Source of the DNA: Planctomycetaceae bacterium
Lineage (GTDB): Bacteria > Planctomycetota > Planctomycetia > Pirellulales > Thermoguttaceae
Assembly: GCA_031282385.1 (NCBI GenBank)
Contig: JAITDV010000509.1
Location: forward strand, 1-7,067
Reading direction: 5' to 3'
DNA length: 7,067 nucleotides
Position numbers and translations under genes: made by a program. Positions 6,248-7,067 of this stretch are shown piece after piece; the stretch's first letter is position 1, and each line of letters opens with the position of its first letter. The notes beneath the pieces were generated by a model. That model saw only the letters and a program-made list of their open reading frames with translations. It was not told the DNA's origin and made no database searches.

Positions 6248-6718
6248 TTATTTTTTTAATTTATATTTAACGGTATTTATCAAGGGTTGTTGATCAGGTT
6301 CTCTTCTTCGTAATTTGTAAAATTGTATGATATTTTTATTGAGTTTTATTTCGGCACGTACTAAGCGATTCGTCCAACGTGAATCAAGCATCCATTGATG
6401 TCCCAGATGGTCACCATGCCCTTGTTATCCGTTCGTCGAATAAAAATAATTGTTCCTTTAAGTGTTTTTCGAGTACTGGTACATGTTGGCATGAACTGTC
6501 ATACTGATTATTTGTTGCTTCAATTGTATTCCAATTTTTTCACGATGAGCCTCCACGTAGAGTTTCGATTGTTTAACCAACGCTTGATAGTTTTTGAAAT
6601 GAAAACGTTCTCAAACACTTTTTTGCCTCTGTCCATTATAGCGTTCAACACTTGCCTGAAATCCGGTCTCACACTGGCGACAACAGGACAATTTATGCGA
6701 ATTATGATCTAAAATGGG
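6248..6718 (-). pseudogene. Decayed DDE/integrase-core transposase, C-terminal half
   Basis: Minus-strand translation across disruptions gives clear integrase-core transposase signatures. Near 6658 begins QASVERYNGQ, the block that follows the last catalytic region in rve-type transposases. It is followed by ERFHFKNYQALVKQS. An in-frame TGA at 6613-6611 stands where the family has Trp. The reading then shifts frame near 6500 to give LKGTIIFIRRTDNKGMVTI, and shifts back near 6405, where one base is missing, to LGHQWMLDSRW, TNRLVRAEIKL, FYKLRRREPDQQPL and a stop at 6250-6248. The part ahead of 6658 contains CRQC and GFQ and may be a zinc-ribbon-like piece. The N-terminal half is absent: the second repeat copy begins about 115 bases further on, suggesting deletion or interruption. 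The gene cannot make an active enzyme. Confidence 0.78.
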
Positions 6719-6834
6719 ACAATGCGAATCTGATTACGAATTTTGATTTTACGTATTTAAACGGACCGAAAAAGAAAAGCGAATCAAAATATTTATACGA
6801 TAAGACCTCCCAATTAATCGATGCAACTTATAAT

Positions 6835-7043
6835 TAGACCTTTTCGCTAACCTGTAGGAGACCACCCCTAACCCCTCCGAAGGAGGGGAATATTCGCCTC
6901 CGAAGGAGACGTCTCCTTATTCGCATCACTCGGATGTTTCTTCTTATACGCCTCCATCGGAGGCGTATTCTTATTCCCCTCCTTCGGAGGGGTTAGGGGT
7001 GGTCTCGGAGGAGTTAAAGGCGGTTTTTCGTTGTAGGTTTTTT
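6835..7043 (-). repeat. MITE-like palindromic repeat, right copy
   Basis: This is the inverted counterpart of the left repeat, 24 bases longer. Its hairpin arms (6858-6892 and 6972-7006) are perfect reverse complements over 35 bases. The extra bases carry a further CGCCTCC-GAA-GGAG module and the 12-bp palindrome GGAGACGTCTCC (6906-6917), which the left copy lacks. The shared outer flanks are TTTTCGCTAACCTG near 6841 and CGGTTTTTCGTTGTAG near 7021. Inward, similarity to the left copy stops at the TAGACC beginning at 6835. Only 24 bases of sequence lie beyond its outer end, with no recognisable content. It sits upstream of the transposase remnant and may have contributed to the loss of its 5' half. 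Confidence 0.85.
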
Positions 7044-7067
7044 GTTGCGTTGATGTATTTTTAGGTT

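Noticed and set aside
6611..6613. TGA read as Trp (alternative genetic code)
   Set aside because: The stop falls at a Trp position, but the same remnant also carries two frameshifts, and the intact genes use TGG for Trp and TGA as a stop.
6395..6712. Plus-strand 105-codon frame
   Set aside because: It is the antisense shadow of the transposase remnant, whose minus-strand motifs are specific.
1..7067. CRISPR array
   Set aside because: The repeated CCTCC-GAA-GGAGG units at the window ends are nested palindromes in two interspersed elements, without regular spacers or cas genes.

Overview
The window looks like a piece of a Planctomycetota chromosome of moderate to low G+C. The main reason is the large secreted protein at 496-3549. 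It combines an N-terminal beta-sandwich, a PD40-type beta-propeller, a region resembling the hydrazine synthase alpha-subunit middle domain, and two CxxCH haem-c sites, a layout I associate with planctomycetes. The Trp-Ile-Asp-x-Asn-x-x-Tyr-Tyr and Arg-Pro-Glu-Leu-Ser-Pro-Cys-Leu signatures of its C-terminal part fit the same group. A gut or other low-G+C planctomycete lineage is plausible, but the sequence does not fix it.

Layout from left to right. At 1-185 lies a palindrome-rich, MITE-like repeat. A leader region follows (186-495) with a possible remnant of a truncated gene, a good sigma70-like promoter and a 10-bp inverted repeat. Next is the di-haem propeller protein (+, 496-3549). A perfect 15-bp inverted repeat lies between it and the convergent ketoacyl-synthase-like gene (-, 3638-5032). 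The 630-base spacer 5033-5662 carries three copies of a TATAATTTGCGGG-like motif. A small secreted protein of unknown function follows (+, 5663-6019). The stretch 6020-6834 is AT-rich and holds a decayed transposase on the minus strand (about 6248-6718), identified by translation across a stop and two frameshifts. At 6835-7043 a second copy of the MITE-like repeat lies in inverted orientation.

The intact genes do not form an operon. The two large ones converge, and the synthase-like gene and the small secreted gene diverge. The most notable protein feature is the ketoacyl synthase: the catalytic Cys is replaced by Glu, the second catalytic His by Asn, and the C-terminal gating loop is altered. 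It should be unable to condense acyl chains in the usual way. The di-haem protein is a hydrazine-synthase-alpha relative but lacks the Tyr that marks the hydrazine synthase active-site haem, so it is not evidence for anammox metabolism.

The two repeat copies define nearly the whole window. They may simply mark an assembly break at a multicopy element, or they may flank an accessory segment. All functional statements rest on motif recognition by eye; no database search was possible.
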